Source: Chryseobacterium gotjawalense (GTDB lineage Bacteria; Bacteroidota; Bacteroidia; Flavobacteriales; Weeksellaceae). Taken from it: a stretch of 64,000 nt of DNA. A program made the position numbers and the translations under genes. Shown piece after piece: positions 36,211-44,889 of this stretch (its first letter is position 1; the number at the start of each line of letters is the position of its first letter). The notes beneath the pieces are model-generated. The model was not told the origin of the DNA, did not search any database, and was given only the letters and a program-made list of their open reading frames with translations. The stretch covers positions 930,001-994,000 of the forward strand of contig NZ_CP124855.1 of assembly GCF_030012525.1 (NCBI RefSeq), written 5' to 3'.

Positions 36211-36732
36211 ATGGAGAACATCACCATACAGAAAGTAACAATAAAAGATCTTGAGAAACTGCAAAAAATCGGGAAAGCTACTTTTTCGGAAACATTTTCT
36301 TCAGGTAACACCGAAAAAAATATAGAAAAATATCTGACCGAGGGATTTTCCAATGAAAAGCTGACGAATGAGTTGAACAATGAAAATTCTGAATTTTATT
36401 TTGCGTTATCCAAAAACAACATCATCGGTTATTTAAAAATCAATTTCGGAGCTTCACAAACTGAATTAAAAGATGAAAAAGCCCTTGAAATTGAACGCAT
36501 TTATGTTCTGAAAGAGTTTCACGGCAGGAAAGCCGGACAGATTCTTTACGAAAAAGCGATTGAAATTGCCCAACAGAAAAATTCGCATTATGTATGGTTA
36601 GGAGTTTGGGAAGAAAATCCAAGAGCGATCCGTTTTTATAAAAAGAACGGTTTTATAGCGTTTGATAAGCATATTTTCAAATTAGGAGATGATGAGCAGA
36701 CTGACATCATGATGAAGCTTAAACTACGCTGA
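36211..36732 (+). CDS. GNAT family N-acetyltransferase
   Basis: 173 residues, one GNAT domain. Acetyl-CoA loop in VLKEFHGRKAGQILYEKAIE (about 96-115) and C-terminal WLGVWEENPRAIRFYKKNGF (about 130-149). The plan resembles RimI-like or small-molecule acetyltransferases; acceptor unknown. It follows the SMR remnant, and such pairs are seen in resistance-type gene sets, but no specific role can be given. Confidence 0.9.
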   Translation: MENITIQKVTIKDLEKLQKIGKATFSETFSSGNTEKNIEKYLTEGFSNEKLTNELNNENSEFYFALSKNNIIGYLKINFGASQTELKDEKALEIERIYVLKEFHGRKAGQILYEKAIEIAQQKNSHYVWLGVWEENPRAIRFYKKNGFIAFDKHIFKLGDDEQTDIMMKLKLR

Positions 36733-37294
36733 AAACAGAAAGGCAGCGGCCGTAAATAATGAAAAACATTGGAGCAAACTGACATCAGTCTGAGGTCTGC
36801 TCCTTCGGCGTTTGGCTTTGCTGCCTTGCGTTCAGAAACCGGATATTCGACGGAATCAATGACAGTGCATAGTCGTAGGAAGAATCTTACCCCTGTTGGC
36901 TACCGTATGAAAAGTTAGCCTATTATATAATCCGAAAGTTCCGCATTCTGTATCCCTCAAAGTTTCATGGTTTAAACCCTGAGCCACAAGGATTAAAAAT
37001 CTGGCCGTCCCGGAATATATACCAAACCATTGTCTGCTATCTATGATCTATTATTCTATCCTCTAATATCTATTCGTCTATTATCTATGCGTCTATCCTC
37101 TATTATCTATTTGTCTATTATCTATGCGTCTATCCTCTATTATCTATTCGTCTATCCTCTATTAAGCAAAATATTTTTTACTACATTTACGTTTGCCTTT
37201 ACCGGGATAATTAGACCATAGACAAAAATTAAAAACTTTTAAAACTTGCAGCTGCCGTCAATCGGCAAAGCACAGCCTTACCTTAAAAATTATA
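36733..37294. other. Intergenic region with tandem repeats
   Basis: About 560 bp. Positions 37036-37165 are a pyrimidine-rich array of TCTATC(C/T)TCTATTATCTAT-like words; two near-exact copies of a 37-nt unit start at 37085 and 37122. The first part contains an inverted repeat GGAGCA / TGCTCC (36771-36803). No gene seen. Confidence 0.6.
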
Positions 37295-39151
37295 ATGACA
37301 AAAAACAGGATGAATACACTAATCAAATCAGGTTTCCTTTTATTAACAATTACTGCATTCTGCTCCGCAGATGCGCAAAACAGGGTAAAAGCAAGCCCTG
37401 TTTTTACCAATGGTGAAGCCCAGATCGTACCGGAATTTAAAGATGCCAACCAATGGATCAGAACTGATCTTTGGGTAGAAACGACTTTTGATACCGATGG
37501 TGATGGTAAAAAAGACCGCATGCACGTGGATGTTACCCGACCTTATCAAACCGAAACTGAAGGATTAAAGCTTCCGGTCATCTATGAATCGAGTCCTTAC
37601 TATTCTGGGGTTGCTCCTGATGTAGAAGGTGCTTTCTGGAATGTCAGTCATGAATTGGGAGCAGCCGGAAAAGAACGCGTTCATGCCGAAGTGGTTCGCA
37701 CAGGGACCCGTCCCATTATTTCCAACTCCCTCATTGCAACCTGGGTACCCCGTGGTTTTATTGTAGTTCACTCCTCTTCTCCGGGTACCGGTTTGTCGCA
37801 GGGTTCACCCACCGTGGGCGGCGATAACGAATCTTTAGCTCCAAAAGCCGTCATTGATTGGCTCAACGGCAGGGCAAACGGATACACTTCCGCTGACGGA
37901 AATGAAAAAGTAAAAGCGTACTGGACTACCGGAAAAGTAGGCATGACCGGAACTTCCTACAACGGAACTATTCCGCTTGCCGCCGCTACAACTGGCGTAA
38001 AAGGCCTGGAAGTGATCATTCCGGTAGCGCCCAATACTTCGTATTACCACTACTACCGTTCTAATGGATTGGTGCGGTCACCCGGTGGCTACTTAGGAGA
38101 AGACGTTGATGTTTTGTACGACTTTATTCACAGTGGTGATGAATCTAAACGCGCCTACAGCAATGCGAAAATCCGGGACACCGAAATGAAAAATGGAATG
38201 GACCGCATTACCGGTGATTACAACAGTTTTTGGGCAGGACGCGATTACCTTAACCACATGCCGAAGATGAAAGCTGCCCTCTTAATGGCTCACGGTTTTA
38301 ACGATTGGAATGTGATGCCGGAGCACAGTTACCGTATTTATAAAAAAGCCAGAGAAATGGGCTTGGAAACAGCCATTTACTACCACCAAAATGGTCACGG
38401 CGGACCGCCACCCTTCGAAATGATGAATAGATGGTTTACCCATTATTTATTTGGGATTGATAACGGCATCCAGAAAGAACAGAATAAAGCCTTTATCGTT
38501 CGCGAGAATGATGCTCCTGATCAGCCAACACCTTACCGGGATTATCCGAACCCGGAAGCGAAAGACGTAACCTTTTATTTAACGGAAGGTGCGCCAAAAG
38601 TAGGCGGTTTAATGATGACCAAAGCTGCCGGTCAGGGCAGAGAAACCCTGGTTGATAATTATTCATTTAGCGGTGAAAGTTTAGCCAGAGCTGAAAATAC
38701 CAATCACCGTTTATTATATGTTACTCCAAAATTTTCAAAAGACCTGCATCTTTCGGGAGTCCCAAAAATCACCGTCAGACTGGCAAGCAGTAAGCCTGCT
38801 GCGAATTTATCCGTCTGGTTGGTCTCACTTCCCTGGAATGAGGGCAGAGCAGCAAAAATAACGGACAATATCATTACCCGCGGTTGGGCCGATCCTCAAA
38901 ACCATGCTTCCATCAGAAAAAGCGAACCTTTAATTCCCGGTAAATACTATGAAATATCCTTCGATTTAATGCCCGACGATCAAATTATCAAAAAAGGACA
39001 GCAGATCGGGTTAATGATTTTTTCGAGTGATAAAGAGTTCACCTTACACCCGGAACCGGGAACCGAATTAACCGTTGATCTGGATAGAACAAAGCTGACT
39101 TTGCCCATTGTGGGCGGTTCGGAAGCATTGACAAATGCAGTAACGAATTAA
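37295..39151 (+). CDS. X-Pro dipeptidyl-peptidase / CocE-NonD family hydrolase, exported
   Basis: 618 residues; signal peptide within the first 27 residues (Met at 37295 or 37310, then IKSGFLLLTITAFCSADAQ). Catalytic core: Ser in VGMTGTSYNGTIPLA (about 218), Asp in HGFNDWNVMPEHS (about 336) and His in YHQNGHGGPPP (about 369). The C-terminal jelly-roll domain (about 450-600) is the PepX_C type. Relatives cleave X-Pro dipeptides or ester bonds. The periplasmic location follows from the signal. Monocistronic. Confidence 0.9.
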   Translation: MTKNRMNTLIKSGFLLLTITAFCSADAQNRVKASPVFTNGEAQIVPEFKDANQWIRTDLWVETTFDTDGDGKKDRMHVDVTRPYQTETEGLKLPVIYESSPYYSGVAPDVEGAFWNVSHELGAAGKERVHAEVVRTGTRPIISNSLIATWVPRGFIVVHSSSPGTGLSQGSPTVGGDNESLAPKAVIDWLNGRANGYTSADGNEKVKAYWTTGKVGMTGTSYNGTIPLAAATTGVKGLEVIIPVAPNTSYYHYYRSNGLVRSPGGYLGEDVDVLYDFIHSGDESKRAYSNAKIRDTEMKNGMDRITGDYNSFWAGRDYLNHMPKMKAALLMAHGFNDWNVMPEHSYRIYKKAREMGLETAIYYHQNGHGGPPPFEMMNRWFTHYLFGIDNGIQKEQNKAFIVRENDAPDQPTPYRDYPNPEAKDVTFYLTEGAPKVGGLMMTKAAGQGRETLVDNYSFSGESLARAENTNHRLLYVTPKFSKDLHLSGVPKITVRLASSKPAANLSVWLVSLPWNEGRAAKITDNIITRGWADPQNHASIRKSEPLIPGKYYEISFDLMPDDQIIKKGQQIGLMIFSSDKEFTLHPEPGTELTVDLDRTKLTLPIVGGSEALTNAVTN

Positions 39152-39466
39152 ATGATGATTTAAGTTCAGCTTTTTATGGGACTGGCTTATACGTGAATGA
39201 GGTTCGGGGAATTCTTATTTCGAAATCGCAGATTCTTCTGACCTCAATTTACGGCTTCATCCAGATTGCGACGATATCAACAAATAAAATTCGCAAAATT
39301 GTAAGTTTTTTTTAGCATTTAAATGTAAAAAAAAGTCAAATTGACCTCCCAAATTCGGAGCAAATTGACCACCTGAATTTTGGCTTATTTTTTAATCTTG
39401 TGAGCTCCATAAATTCGTCTGAAAATACTGTCTCACTTAAAACACGATATTAAATTAACAACCTAC
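39152..39466. other. Intergenic region with IS relic
   Basis: About 315 bp with the IS21-type end at 39337-39370 and the shared word at 39221-39235 (also at 4506-4520). No gene seen. Confidence 0.5.
39337..39370. mobile_element. Relic of an IS21-family terminal end
   Basis: CAAATTGACC occurs at 39337-39346 and 39361-39370, 24 nt apart, with CTCC / ACCTG-type spacers. On the minus strand this is GGTCAATTTG twice, the multiple terminal-repeat layout of IS21-type elements in Bacteroidota. No istA/istB genes or second end are visible nearby, so it would be a solo end. Confidence 0.5.
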
Positions 39467-40096
39467 ATGAAAGTAATCGACACCGAAAAATGGAACAGAA
39501 AGGAACATTTTGAATTCTTCTCAAAAATGGCAAGCCCCTATTTTGGTATTGTAACTGAGGTTGACTGTACGAAAGTGTATGAAAAAACCAAAGAAAAAGG
39601 ACAGTCGTTTTTTGCCTGTTATCTTCATAAATCAATGGCTGCGATCAATTCAGTTGAAGAATTGAAATTAAGAATTGTTGATCATCAGGTAGTATTATTC
39701 GATAAGATCCATGCTGGTTGCACGATTGGGAGAGCAGACGGAACTTTTGGATTTGCCTTTGTCAACTTTTCAGATAATTTCGAAACCTTCAATAATGAAC
39801 TGCAGGAAGAAATCAGAGCCGTACAGAACTCCAGTGGTTTGCGGTTAAACAATGATGATGTAAAAAAAGACTTAATCCGGCATTCGACCATTCCATGGAC
39901 TTCTTTTACTGGACTATTACATCCTACGGATTTTGACAAAACAGAATCAGTTCCTAAAGTTACCTTTGGGAAGTTTAGTATTCGGGAGGGCAAGAAATAT
40001 TTACCGGTCTCCATCGAAGCACATCATGGATTAGCAGATGGTTTTCATTTGGCAAAATACCTGACTGAGTTTCAAAGGCAACTTGACAATGAATAG
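39467..40096 (+). CDS. Chloramphenicol acetyltransferase (type A CAT)-like protein
   Basis: 209 residues, close to the usual CAT length. The active-site block VSIEAHHGLADGFHLAKYL (about 181-199) keeps the HHxxxDG catalytic His and structural Asp. N-terminal WNRKEHFEFFSKMASPYFGI fits CAT proteins. Whether it accepts chloramphenicol cannot be read from the sequence. An IS21-type end lies 97 nt upstream and a repeat copy directly downstream, both pointing to accessory DNA. Confidence 0.9.
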   Translation: MKVIDTEKWNRKEHFEFFSKMASPYFGIVTEVDCTKVYEKTKEKGQSFFACYLHKSMAAINSVEELKLRIVDHQVVLFDKIHAGCTIGRADGTFGFAFVNFSDNFETFNNELQEEIRAVQNSSGLRLNNDDVKKDLIRHSTIPWTSFTGLLHPTDFDKTESVPKVTFGKFSIREGKKYLPVSIEAHHGLADGFHLAKYLTEFQRQLDNE

Positions 40097-40123
40097 AAAC
40101 TGCCGGTCTCCCGCTCTGCGATG

Positions 40124-40316
40124 GCGCACATCTCTAATCCGTGACTTTTACGGCACAGAATGATCATCCGAAACTTCGCTAAATAAACATCCAGCATCAT
40201 TCACAATTCACCCAACACCCAATCACTCAATCACTCAATCACTCAATCACTCAATCACTTAATTGCCAACATCCAGCATCCAGCATCATTCACCAATTCA
40301 CCCATCACGCAATTCA
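40124..40316 (+). repeat. CACTCAAT/CCAGCATC repeat, copy A
   Basis: A leader with TCTAATCCGTGACTTTTAC (40131-40149) leads into CATCCAGCATCATTCACAATTC, five CACTCAAT-type units (40214-40260), then TTGCCAACATCCAGCATCC and CATTCACC words. It starts 28 nt after the CAT-like gene. Same family as the copies at 43388, 47641, 48921, 49965 and 53813. Confidence 0.8.
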
Positions 40317-40387
40317 TCCTGAGGGATGCATTTTCTCCTTATCCTTTTCTGTTTTTAATAAATTGTACAGATAATGGGATAAATCTT

Positions 40388-40420
40388 ACCGATGTTCTAT
40401 CGGTCATCTGTTTATTTTTG
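40388..40420 (+). promoter_or_regulatory. Promoter and operator of the amidohydrolase cluster
   Basis: TATTTTTG at 40413-40420 fits TAnnTTTG, 17 nt before the start at 40437. Directly upstream is a perfect inverted repeat ACCGAT-GTTCT-ATCGGT (40388-40404), overlapping the -33 region, so a bound repressor or activator could act there. The AraC regulator encoded at 42521 is a candidate, by location only. Confidence 0.6.
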
Positions 40421-40436
40421 TAGTAAATAATAGATT

Positions 40437-41768
40437 ATGAATTATTCAAAGAATATATCGCGTAAAAATTTTCTTAGAAATTCAGCATTAGCAGTGGCTG
40501 GTCTCACCTTAACTCCCAATATCATGAGGGCAACTTCTCTTTTAAATGATGAAAATAGCTCCATCAACGGAAAACTCATCCTAAAAAATGTAAGGCTCGA
40601 AACCGGTTTTCAATATGAAGAAGGGGAAGTGATTGCAACAAAAACAGATTTATTTCTCATCGAAGTGGAAAACGGTAAGATTTTAAAAATAGCTCCAAAT
40701 AATACCAGTGCAAAAGCAGTTGACGCCAAAGGATTCCTGATGCTTCCGGCGTTTAAAGATATGCACATTCATTTGGATAAAACGTTCTACGGTGAAAAAT
40801 GGCAGGCAGTAAGAAAAAGAAAAGGCGGTGTAAAAGGAATGATTGAGCTGGAAGAACAACTGATGCCCGAACTGCTGAAAACCTCTACTGAGAAAGCAGA
40901 AAAAATGATTGAACTGCTGCATTCCAAAGGAACTTCTTTTGCCAGAAGTCATGTGAATATCGAGCCCACTTCCAAATTAGATTCGTTAAAAAATCTACAG
41001 AAAGCTTTAGAAAACAAGAAGAAAACTTTTGGTGCCGAGTTGGTCGCTTTTCCGCAACATGGCGTCTTTTATAAAAATGCTGTCCCTTATTTAAAAGAAG
41101 CCGCAACAATGGATATCGATTTTATTGGTGGTGTAGATCCTTACAGCATCGATGGAGCCATTGAGAAGACCATTGATTTTACGGTACAGCTTGCCTTAGA
41201 CCATCAAAAAGGAATAGATATCCACCTTCACGAAAGCGGAGAATCAGGTTTGAAAACCGTGGAATACCTGATTGATAAAGTCAATGAAAATACGGCTTTG
41301 AAAGGAAAAACGTTTCTGAGTCACTGTTTTGTTTTAGGGAAACTGGATCAAAACAAACAGGAAGAGATTGCCGAAAAATTAGGAAATGCCCAGGTAGGAA
41401 TTGTGTCCACGATTCCTTTTGGAAAACTCATCATGCCACTTCCGACTTTGCAAAAGCATGGAGTAACGGTTTATACAGGAAACGACAGCATCGTAGATCA
41501 CTGGAATACCTACGGAAGCGGAAGTGTTTTGGAAAAAGCCAATCTCTATGCACAATTGTATGGTCAGTCGACTGAGTTTTTATTATCCAGAAGTTTAAAA
41601 CTCGCTACGGCGAATGTGCTTCCTCTGGATGATAAAGGAAATCAGCAATGGCCAAAAGCAGGAGATGATGCGGATTTGGTTTTTCTGGATGCGAGTTGTT
41701 CGGCCGAAGCAGTTTCGAGGATATCAGAAGTGAAATCATTGATTCATAAGGGAAATATGGTATTTTAA
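40437..41768 (+). CDS. Amidohydrolase, cytosine-deaminase-like, exported
   Basis: 443 residues. The N terminus SRKNFLRNSALAVAGLTL resembles a Tat-type signal with RK in place of RR. The metal-dependent core has DMHIHLDKT (about 106-114), a long helical insertion, DIHLHESGE (His near 258), SHCFVLG (near 294) and GNDSIVDHW (Asp near 347), the ligand set of CodA-type amidohydrolases. Substrate unknown. The ankyrin lipoprotein gene follows after 13 nt and an AraC regulator after that, so the three form a cluster. Confidence 0.85.
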   Translation: MNYSKNISRKNFLRNSALAVAGLTLTPNIMRATSLLNDENSSINGKLILKNVRLETGFQYEEGEVIATKTDLFLIEVENGKILKIAPNNTSAKAVDAKGFLMLPAFKDMHIHLDKTFYGEKWQAVRKRKGGVKGMIELEEQLMPELLKTSTEKAEKMIELLHSKGTSFARSHVNIEPTSKLDSLKNLQKALENKKKTFGAELVAFPQHGVFYKNAVPYLKEAATMDIDFIGGVDPYSIDGAIEKTIDFTVQLALDHQKGIDIHLHESGESGLKTVEYLIDKVNENTALKGKTFLSHCFVLGKLDQNKQEEIAEKLGNAQVGIVSTIPFGKLIMPLPTLQKHGVTVYTGNDSIVDHWNTYGSGSVLEKANLYAQLYGQSTEFLLSRSLKLATANVLPLDDKGNQQWPKAGDDADLVFLDASCSAEAVSRISEVKSLIHKGNMVF

Positions 41769-41781
41769 CACCTAAAGATCA

Positions 41782-42450
41782 ATGAAAATTTTATTTTTTC
41801 TATTCGCTTTTTGCAGTGTGGGCGCCTGCAAAAAAAAGACCGTTCACCATTTAAAAGAAAACAGAATGCAACAGGAAAATTTAGTGAATCTGGTGATGCA
41901 AAATGACATCTTTCACGTAAAAAATGCTTTGGACAAAGGCGCTGACGTTAATATGACCGATCAAAAAGGCAGATCACTCTTACTGATTGCAGTAGTAGGA
42001 AAACAAACAGAAATGGCCAAAGTTCTGGTCGCGTATAAAGCAGATGTAAATCTTCAGGACACCCAGAAGGACAGTGCTTTTTTATACGCCGGAGCAAGCG
42101 GACAAACCGAATTGGTACAGTTATTTTTGAAAAACGGCGCCCGGTTCGATGTTTTTAACCGTTACAACGGAACGGCTTTGATTCCTGCCTGCGAAAGAGG
42201 CCATGTGGAAACCGTAAAAGTTCTCGCCCATACCAAAGGTTTCCCTGTCGATCATGTGAATAGATTGGGATGGACAGCACTCATGGAAGCGGTGGTCCTG
42301 GGTGATGGCAGCGAAAAATATCAGCAGATCATCCATATCTTAAAAAATGCAGGTGCGGATTTGAATATTCCTGATCAGGACGGCGTAACCGCTTTACAGC
42401 ATTCAAAATCATTAGGCTTCAGAGAAATGGTGAAAATATTGGAATCTTAA
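41782..42450 (+). CDS. Ankyrin-repeat lipoprotein
   Basis: 222 residues. A lipoprotein signal ends at Cys16 (CSVGAC lipobox). Four to five ankyrin repeats follow, for example ALDKGADVNMTDQKGRSLLL, VLVAYKADVNLQDTQKDSAF and NAGADLNIPDQDGVTALQHS. Such small ankyrin proteins often shield or tether partner enzymes; here the amidohydrolase gene lies 13 nt upstream, so the product may act with it at a membrane. The partner is inferred. Confidence 0.88.
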   Translation: MKILFFLFAFCSVGACKKKTVHHLKENRMQQENLVNLVMQNDIFHVKNALDKGADVNMTDQKGRSLLLIAVVGKQTEMAKVLVAYKADVNLQDTQKDSAFLYAGASGQTELVQLFLKNGARFDVFNRYNGTALIPACERGHVETVKVLAHTKGFPVDHVNRLGWTALMEAVVLGDGSEKYQQIIHILKNAGADLNIPDQDGVTALQHSKSLGFREMVKILES

Positions 42451-42520
42451 AATACAGCGTTGCATTTTGAATGCTTTTCTGTTTTAAATTTTACTAATTT
42501 TAGGCGAAAAATCATTCAGG

Positions 42521-43375
42521 ATGAACCAACAGTCAGATCACTTTCCCGTCTTGGGTCTTCAGGACTTCAGTAATACTGAAAATTCTGGAGGACCGCTTTT
42601 ATTCAATGAGCTCCATGGTGAGCGTTCAATCGATCTGCCCCATAAGCATGATTTTTTTATTCTCAATATTTTTGAAAAAGGAAGGGGCACTCATGTCATC
42701 GATTTTATTTCGTATCCCATTCAGGATCATCAGGTTCATTTGGTCTTTCCTGATCAGGTACACCACTGGAATATTAAAAAAGGAACGGTAGGCTATCAAT
42801 TGATGATCAGCAGATCCTGGTTGGAAAATCTTCTTTCGTCGCTCCGGTTTTCAGCTTTGTTTTATCAGAATCATCCGGTTATTACTCTTTCTGAGGATGC
42901 CTTCCAGTCTGTTTTGTATGAGTTTCAATGCATTAAAAAAGAAGTGAAAGCACAAAATATCTTTTGGGAAATGGTACAGAAAAGATGTGAAACAATTGGT
43001 CTGATGCTAAGCAGATCTGTCGAAGAGCGTTTCAAAAATGATGAGGCAATTCACGCTAATCCTGTTATTTCAAAATTTTTAAATTTAATTGATTTGAATT
43101 TCAAAGAAGAGCGGTCTGTTTCTTTTTATGCTGAGAAGCTTCATATTTCGGCGAACTATTTAAACATTATGTCGAAAAAATTTCTCAACACTTCCGCTTC
43201 TTCTTTAATTCAGAATAGAATTTTACTCGAAGCTAAACGTCTGCTCAAAGTGTCTGAAATGTCGGTAAAAGATATTGTTTATGATCTTGGTTTCTATGAC
43301 CATGCGAGTTTTTCGAAATTTTTTAAATCAAATACAGGATTGACACCGACTCAATTCAAAGAGAAGATTTTCTGA
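42521..43375 (+). CDS. AraC-family transcriptional regulator
   Basis: 284 residues. N-terminal cupin-like sensor (about 20-110: ERSIDLPHKHDFFILNIFEKG, HQVHLVFPDQVHHW) and C-terminal AraC HTH (about 185-280: RSVSFYAEKLHISANYLNIM, KDIVYDLGFYDHASFSKFFKSNTGLTPTQFK). Ends the amidohydrolase/ankyrin cluster and is a candidate regulator of it. Repeat copy B begins right after its stop. Confidence 0.92.
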   Translation: MNQQSDHFPVLGLQDFSNTENSGGPLLFNELHGERSIDLPHKHDFFILNIFEKGRGTHVIDFISYPIQDHQVHLVFPDQVHHWNIKKGTVGYQLMISRSWLENLLSSLRFSALFYQNHPVITLSEDAFQSVLYEFQCIKKEVKAQNIFWEMVQKRCETIGLMLSRSVEERFKNDEAIHANPVISKFLNLIDLNFKEERSVSFYAEKLHISANYLNIMSKKFLNTSASSLIQNRILLEAKRLLKVSEMSVKDIVYDLGFYDHASFSKFFKSNTGLTPTQFKEKIF

Positions 43376-43387
43376 ATGAAAAATCCA

Positions 43388-43611
43388 ATTCACCCGCCAC
43401 ACAACCACTCAATTACTCAATTGCCAACACCCAGCATCCAGCATCATTCACCCATTCACAATTCAACCAAATTCACCAACCACTCAATCACCCAACCACT
43501 CAATCACCAACATCCAGCATCCAGCATCATTCACCCATTCACCCATTCACAATTCACCCAATTCACTCAACCACTCAACCACTCAACCACTCAATTGCCA
43601 ACATCATTCAC
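43388..43611 (+). repeat. CACTCAAT/CCAGCATC repeat, copy B
   Basis: Fills the whole space between two convergent genes. Contains repeated CAATTGCCAACACCCAGCATC, CATTCACCCATTCACAATTC and CACTCAA units in two imperfect tandem blocks. It reads open in the + frame 43376-43615, giving a His/Thr/Pro-rich string that is not a gene. The opposing gene's stop (43612-43614) lies at its edge. Confidence 0.85.
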
Positions 43612-44454
43612 CTAATGGTCTCTCAAAAGCCCACCTTCAAAAGAGTTTTTAAAAAACGCACCAAGCTTCTCTTCGTTTGTTGCCGATAATTTCAGTTCAA
43701 ATGTTAGCTTTTCAGGTCGTGGTTTTACCTCTTTGGATTTAAAATAGATAACATATTCTGTATTTGCTTTGAGTTTTTCTGATGATTTTTGGATAATCCA
43801 ATCGCTGAATTGATCTTTATCCTTAGAAATTTTGAACGCCATTCGGGTAAAGTATCTTTTGTCAAGGTCATGATCCTCTGCATCGGCGCTGACGATGTAA
43901 AAGTTATCGACTTCATTGTTTTTTTGGAGCTGAAAATTCCAATAAAGATAACCATCTTCAGGTACTTTAAACTTTAAACCTGAAAAATAATAACCTTCTA
44001 CTTTTAGAGGATTGGTAAATAATTGAATGGATTGACGTTCTGAGGGAAAGTCAACCTGTACAAAATGCGCATTAACATTCGTCGTTTTTATCTTTTGTCC
44101 TAATGAATTTTTAACAGCCCTTGTTTCTTTTCCATTTTTGTAATAAGTTTTTTCATCATTTTGAGAGATTCCGTTTTTATAACTTTCCACAGACTCCAGT
44201 TCTCCCGTTTCATAATAGTTTTCCTCTTTTCCTTCCCGTTTGCCCTTAACATAAAACGTAAAATATTTCAGATTGCCATTATCATAATAGTCTTTCCATT
44301 TTCCTTCTCTTACTGGCCAGCCATCTGAATCTGTCTTATAATAACTGTGATGTTTAAGGGTTCCGTTGGAATAATACTCCTTTTTCTCTTTTATTTGTGC
44401 ATGACCTAACCCAAATCCTAAAATAAGGACGAAAATGGTAATAAATGGTTTCAT
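43612..44454 (-). CDS. Exported protein with YwqK/MORN-like repeats
   Basis: 280 residues, signal peptide ending near LGHAQ. Residues about 20-115 hold four to five MORN-like repeats of the YwqK type (YYSNGTLKHHSYYK, WKDYYDNGNLKYFTFYVKGKREG, NYYETGELESVESYKNG). The C-terminal 150 residues form an unknown beta-rich part. Similar proteins are labelled YwqK family antitoxins, but no toxin lies next to it and the exported form argues for a surface role. Confidence 0.8.
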   Translation of the reverse strand: MKPFITIFVLILGFGLGHAQIKEKKEYYSNGTLKHHSYYKTDSDGWPVREGKWKDYYDNGNLKYFTFYVKGKREGKEENYYETGELESVESYKNGISQNDEKTYYKNGKETRAVKNSLGQKIKTTNVNAHFVQVDFPSERQSIQLFTNPLKVEGYYFSGLKFKVPEDGYLYWNFQLQKNNEVDNFYIVSADAEDHDLDKRYFTRMAFKISKDKDQFSDWIIQKSSEKLKANTEYVIYFKSKEVKPRPEKLTFELKLSATNEEKLGAFFKNSFEGGLLRDH

Positions 44455-44889
44455 AATTTCTGTAATATGATTGTTGTTATTTTTTTCTTCGGATCTCTTC
44501 CCAATATTTCGCTTTTTCTTGTCCTTTACAATGCTATTCCTGCCACGGTTCTAGATTTCTATAAGGTTAGCTAAACACGTGTCATTCTTCTTTTCGCTGT
44601 CGCAATACTTTTCTGTTTGATAATAGATATTGACTTCCAGACGGGATTCTTGTTGAGTTACAGGATAAGGTGCATCGGTTTTTTTGAGCGGTTCCTTTTG
44701 TTACGTGTCAACAAACAGGTCAACCCCAAAAGACCTGCTGTTATTTTTTCAATCATATCCGTTCCTGATCGTACAGGAATGAATTCTTCAAAGTTCCTAC
44801 AATTACAATGGGTATAAAATACCTAATAGGGGGTATTTTTAATAAAATTTTATTAATTTTATCATCTTGTTACTTAATACTTTATCAAA
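44455..44889. other. Intergenic region with regulatory element
   Basis: About 435 bp upstream of the LuxR gene. Its end carries the element 44819-44861 shared with 58019-58062. No gene is supported: a leftward 32-codon frame at about 44650-44760 (MIEKITAGLLGLTCLL) could be a remnant. Confidence 0.5.
44819..44861 (+). promoter_or_regulatory. Shared upstream element, copy 1
   Basis: Starts ATACCTAATAGGGGGTAT (imperfect palindrome) and continues with AAAATTTTATTAATTTTA. A near copy with a perfect ATACCCC-ATTT-GGGGTAT palindrome lies at 58019-58062. Both stand 30-40 nt before a start codon, here that of the LuxR regulator. Confidence 0.6.

Noticed and set aside
36771-36803. Possible structured RNA with GGAGCA/TGCTCC stem
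   Set aside because: Short single stem with no recognised riboswitch or sRNA pattern.
40200-40260. CRISPR array suspected from regular CACTCAAT units
   Set aside because: Units are 8 bp without spacers, and the surrounding words vary in length; no cas genes in the window.
43376-43615. Open frame of 79 codons on the + strand
   Set aside because: It is repeat copy B read through; His/Thr/Pro/Ser strings with no gene character. Similar frames at 47649 and 48938 arise from copies C and D.
43612-44454. Toxin-antitoxin role for the YwqK-like protein
   Set aside because: It has a signal peptide and no adjacent toxin gene; the antitoxin label is a family name only.
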